64,000 nucleotides of DNA from CAKAHY01 sp963522175 (GTDB lineage Bacteria > Bacillota > Clostridia > Lachnospirales > Lachnospiraceae), in NCBI GenBank assembly GCA_963522175.1, contig CAUQXC010000008.1, forward strand, positions 5,595 to 69,594, in the 5' to 3' direction. Of the stretch, positions 62,646 to 64,000 are shown piece by piece (positions within the stretch are counted from its first letter, which is position 1; every line of letters starts with the position of its first letter). The notes beneath the pieces were generated by a model that saw only the letters and a list, made by a program, of their open reading frames with translations, was not told the origin of the DNA and ran no database searches. The position numbers and the translations under genes were made by a program.

Positions 62646-63098
62646 TCACTCCTTCGAAATTTCTCTTTCTATATGTTGTAATTGTTCAAGATCTTCTTCA
62701 GATAATTCCCATGTAAATTCTGGAATTAATGGAATCCCCTTCATAGTCATATATGGATAATTTTCATATACATAAAAATCCACCTTACTCACTTCCTTAT
62801 CTTCTCTCTCTTTTATAAATACATAATGATAGCGAACCTTTGCATCTTCAGGCATTTCTTTAAAAAATTCTTTGTAATTTTTCTCATCCATCTTTTCTGT
62901 GCTCATACCTATCAAGGTAGAAATATAATCTAATATCTTTTGGTCTTGAGTCTCTAAGATTTTTTCATTATCTGAATTATAAATTTCAATTCTATCTTCT
63001 CTCATTTTTTTACTGTTCTCTACAGTAAAATTACAACCTGATAAAACAAATATGCTTACCACTGCTATCATAAAAAATGAACTTATTTTTTTATACAT
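62646..63098 (-). CDS. Small lipoprotein of unknown function
   Basis: A ~150-residue lipoprotein starting MYKKISSFFMIAVVSIFVLS with lipobox LSGC (Cys near residue 22). The start at 63098 has GGAGG 7 bases upstream; the longer frame (63116) includes that site. The mature part is acidic and helical with no recognisable domain. It is the first gene of the three-gene unit behind the palindrome-covered promoter. Confidence 0.75.
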   Translation of the reverse strand: MYKKISSFFMIAVVSIFVLSGCNFTVENSKKMREDRIEIYNSDNEKILETQDQKILDYISTLIGMSTEKMDEKNYKEFFKEMPEDAKVRYHYVFIKEREDKEVSKVDFYVYENYPYMTMKGIPLIPEFTWELSEEDLEQLQHIEREISKE

Positions 63099-63118
63099 TC
63101 TCATTCCTCCTATCATAA

Positions 63119-63175
63119 TTATCGTATTACAATAATGATATAAATTATTGTAATACGATAATTTAAAACTGTCAA
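63119..63175 (-). promoter_or_regulatory. Sigma-A promoter overlapped by a perfect 18-bp palindrome
   Basis: TTGACA (63175-63170), 17 bases, TACAAT (63152-63147) on the minus strand. TTATCGTATTACAATAAT (63119-63136) and its exact complement (63144-63161) flank 7 bases and cover the -10. A dimeric repressor bound here would block transcription; the co-encoded XRE protein is the obvious candidate. Confidence 0.8.
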
Positions 63176-63179
63176 GGTT

Positions 63180-64000
63180 TTATATTCTTAACTCATTCTT
63201 CCTTTCTTTATATAATTTTCCTTTTTCTTGCAGCAATTTTTCTATACAGTTTCTAACACTTTCATCCTGTTCGACTTCTTCTCGTATATCTATTATTTGA
63301 GAATATAGGTTATCTTTTTCTTTCCTCAAAGTTATTACTTCTGATTTCCACTTGGATATATTTATGGTCTTGCTTTCTCCTAAATTCTCTTTCAGATATT
63401 TCTTTGCACTTTCAAATAAAATAATCTCTGCGGTGTGTTCATTGTAGAAAGTATCTTGTTTGTTTTTCTTTAACTTGGTATAAACTTTGTAGGTGTCTTT
63501 ATGCTTCAAATATTTTTCGGCTTGGTCAATAAGTTTGGTTTTATCATCAATCTTCTTTTCAGTATCTTTCAAGGCTCTTGTAGTCTTATAGTTCTTATCT
63601 CGTAAATCGGTAATCCTCTCTTTCAGTTCAGATACGGAAATGATATTTTTCTCTTTTAAGAACTGATAGCTTTCGATGTATTTTCCTAAATCTGTGTTAT
63701 TGCTATCTGCTTTTTTACGGATAAGATTTTCAAAAACGGATAGCAAATTTTCTTTGGGTGGGAGGGTGGATTTGAGATTATCAGTTTCTGCCTTTTCTTC
63801 TTTTCCTATTCCTCTTACCCAATTTAGTAAGGCTTTTATTCTTCTTGCAATTTCTCTTAAAATCATATTTTGATGTTTGATTTCTCGGTTAATATTTCCT
63901 CTATCGGTGGATATGCCTTTCTTCTCCATTTGGGTAGCTGATACTCCTAAATGAATGGTCGGTATTTGTTCTATGCCCTGTCTTTGATAGGAACGATGGT
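63180..64000 (-). CDS. MobA/MobL family relaxase, C-terminal part (5' missing)
   Basis: The frame runs to the right edge, so the nicking domain's start is missing. It reads HRSYQRQGIEQIPTIHLG near the edge (the family's conserved P-T-x-H-x-G region), then ATQMEKKGISTDRGNINREI (20 residues) and a long charged coiled coil to the end. An internal ATG at 63929 is not the true start. The protein would nick oriT for mobilisation. It is oriented with the lipoprotein-XRE operon and the VirD4 fragment, as in Tn1549-like backbones. Confidence 0.85.
   Translation of the reverse strand, partial: HRSYQRQGIEQIPTIHLGVSATQMEKKGISTDRGNINREIKHQNMILREIARRIKALLNWVRGIGKEEKAETDNLKSTLPPKENLLSVFENLIRKKADSNNTDLGKYIESYQFLKEKNIISVSELKERITDLRDKNYKTTRALKDTEKKIDDKTKLIDQAEKYLKHKDTYKVYTKLKKNKQDTFYNEHTAEIILFESAKKYLKENLGESKTINISKWKSEVITLRKEKDNLYSQIIDIREEVEQDESVRNCIEKLLQEKGKLYKERKNELRI

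Larger units (their letters stand above)
43848..64000. mobile_element. Composite mobile island with duplicated transporter cargo
   Basis: The interval holds a relaxase, VirD4 fragment, XRE/DUF2975 genes, large serine recombinase, and two TetR-ABC-ABC-EcfA-EcfT-EcfS modules with shared terminators. A chimeric ORF lies between modules, and a sigma-like gene is cut by IS110 at the left. Right boundary lies beyond the window; exact att sites were not found. It appears assembled by insertion and deletion of related elements rather than as one intact transposon. Confidence 0.75.

Overview
The window looks like chromosome from a low-to-moderate GC anaerobic Bacillota (Clostridia, probably a Lachnospiraceae-like or related host-associated species). 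Evidence: a hybrid cluster protein, AGGAGG-type ribosome binding sites, sigma-A promoters, LPXTG-like and choline-binding-type surface proteins, and a Tn1549/Tn916-style mobile backbone. I cannot name the species. Almost every gene is on the minus strand; only rpsT is a convincing plus-strand gene. No tRNA, rRNA or CRISPR array was seen.

Core region (1-38 kb). (i) 1-5.1 kb: a nitrosative/redox-stress locus. It has hcp (cut by the window edge), a C_GCAxxG_C_C protein, a Crp/Fnr regulator, and an unusual trio: an ABC-type ATPase, a CobW/HypB-like GTPase and a solute-binding-like protein without a signal peptide. The same GTAAC-N4-GTTAC palindrome lies before hcp and before the trio. (ii) 5.1-8.8 kb: a secreted 3D-domain protein and a copA-csoR copper operon with a CsoR-like operator. 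(iii) 8.9-12.4 kb: thiS-thiF-thiG-thiH-thiE/tenI. (iv) 12.4-16.7 kb: pgl-gnd-zwf, the complete oxidative pentose phosphate branch. (v) 16.9-23 kb: two paralogous membrane-anchored proteins and a 1385-aa sortase-type surface protein. (vi) 23-30 kb: rpsT, then a tightly packed degV - histidine kinase - GerMN lipoprotein - comEC - holA run. (vii) 30-33.3 kb: sugar 1-kinase-like, aspartoacylase-like and M19 dipeptidase genes, plus a 28-residue membrane peptide absent from ordinary ORF calls. (viii) 34-37 kb: a secreted beta-helix protein with C-terminal cell-wall-binding repeats.

Transition (37-44 kb). An acyltransferase and a carotenoid-type cluster (crtN-crtM plus a phytol-kinase/DUF92 gene) show decay. 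crtN has two in-frame TGA codons and a frameshift; the DUF92 gene has a frameshift in a T8 tract. A degraded IS110-family element (C-terminal stop plus a T9 frameshift) follows and truncates a sigma-70 region-4-like gene of the next element.

Mobile island (about 43.8 kb to the right edge). Two homologous cargo modules lie head to tail. Each is TetR - ABC exporter-type half-transporter pair - fused double EcfA ATPase - EcfT - MptD/Trep_Strep-type ECF S component - shared hairpin terminator. They sit beside a large serine recombinase that has cut a VirD4 coupling-protein gene. An XRE/DUF2975/lipoprotein operon with a perfect 18-bp operator and a MobA/MobL relaxase complete the region. The transporter pairing resembles metallophore-import loci of streptococcal ICEs but has no biosynthesis genes, so use of other organisms' siderophores is a reasonable hypothesis. 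A small ORF between the modules is a chimera of the sigma-like N-terminus and the recombinase C-terminus, and marks the junction.

Points deserving attention: the Hcp-linked trio and its shared operator, the duplicated transporter cargo and its chimeric junction, the decaying carotenoid locus, and the cluster of frameshifts at 38-55 kb (three in long homopolymers), which may be biological or sequencing error.
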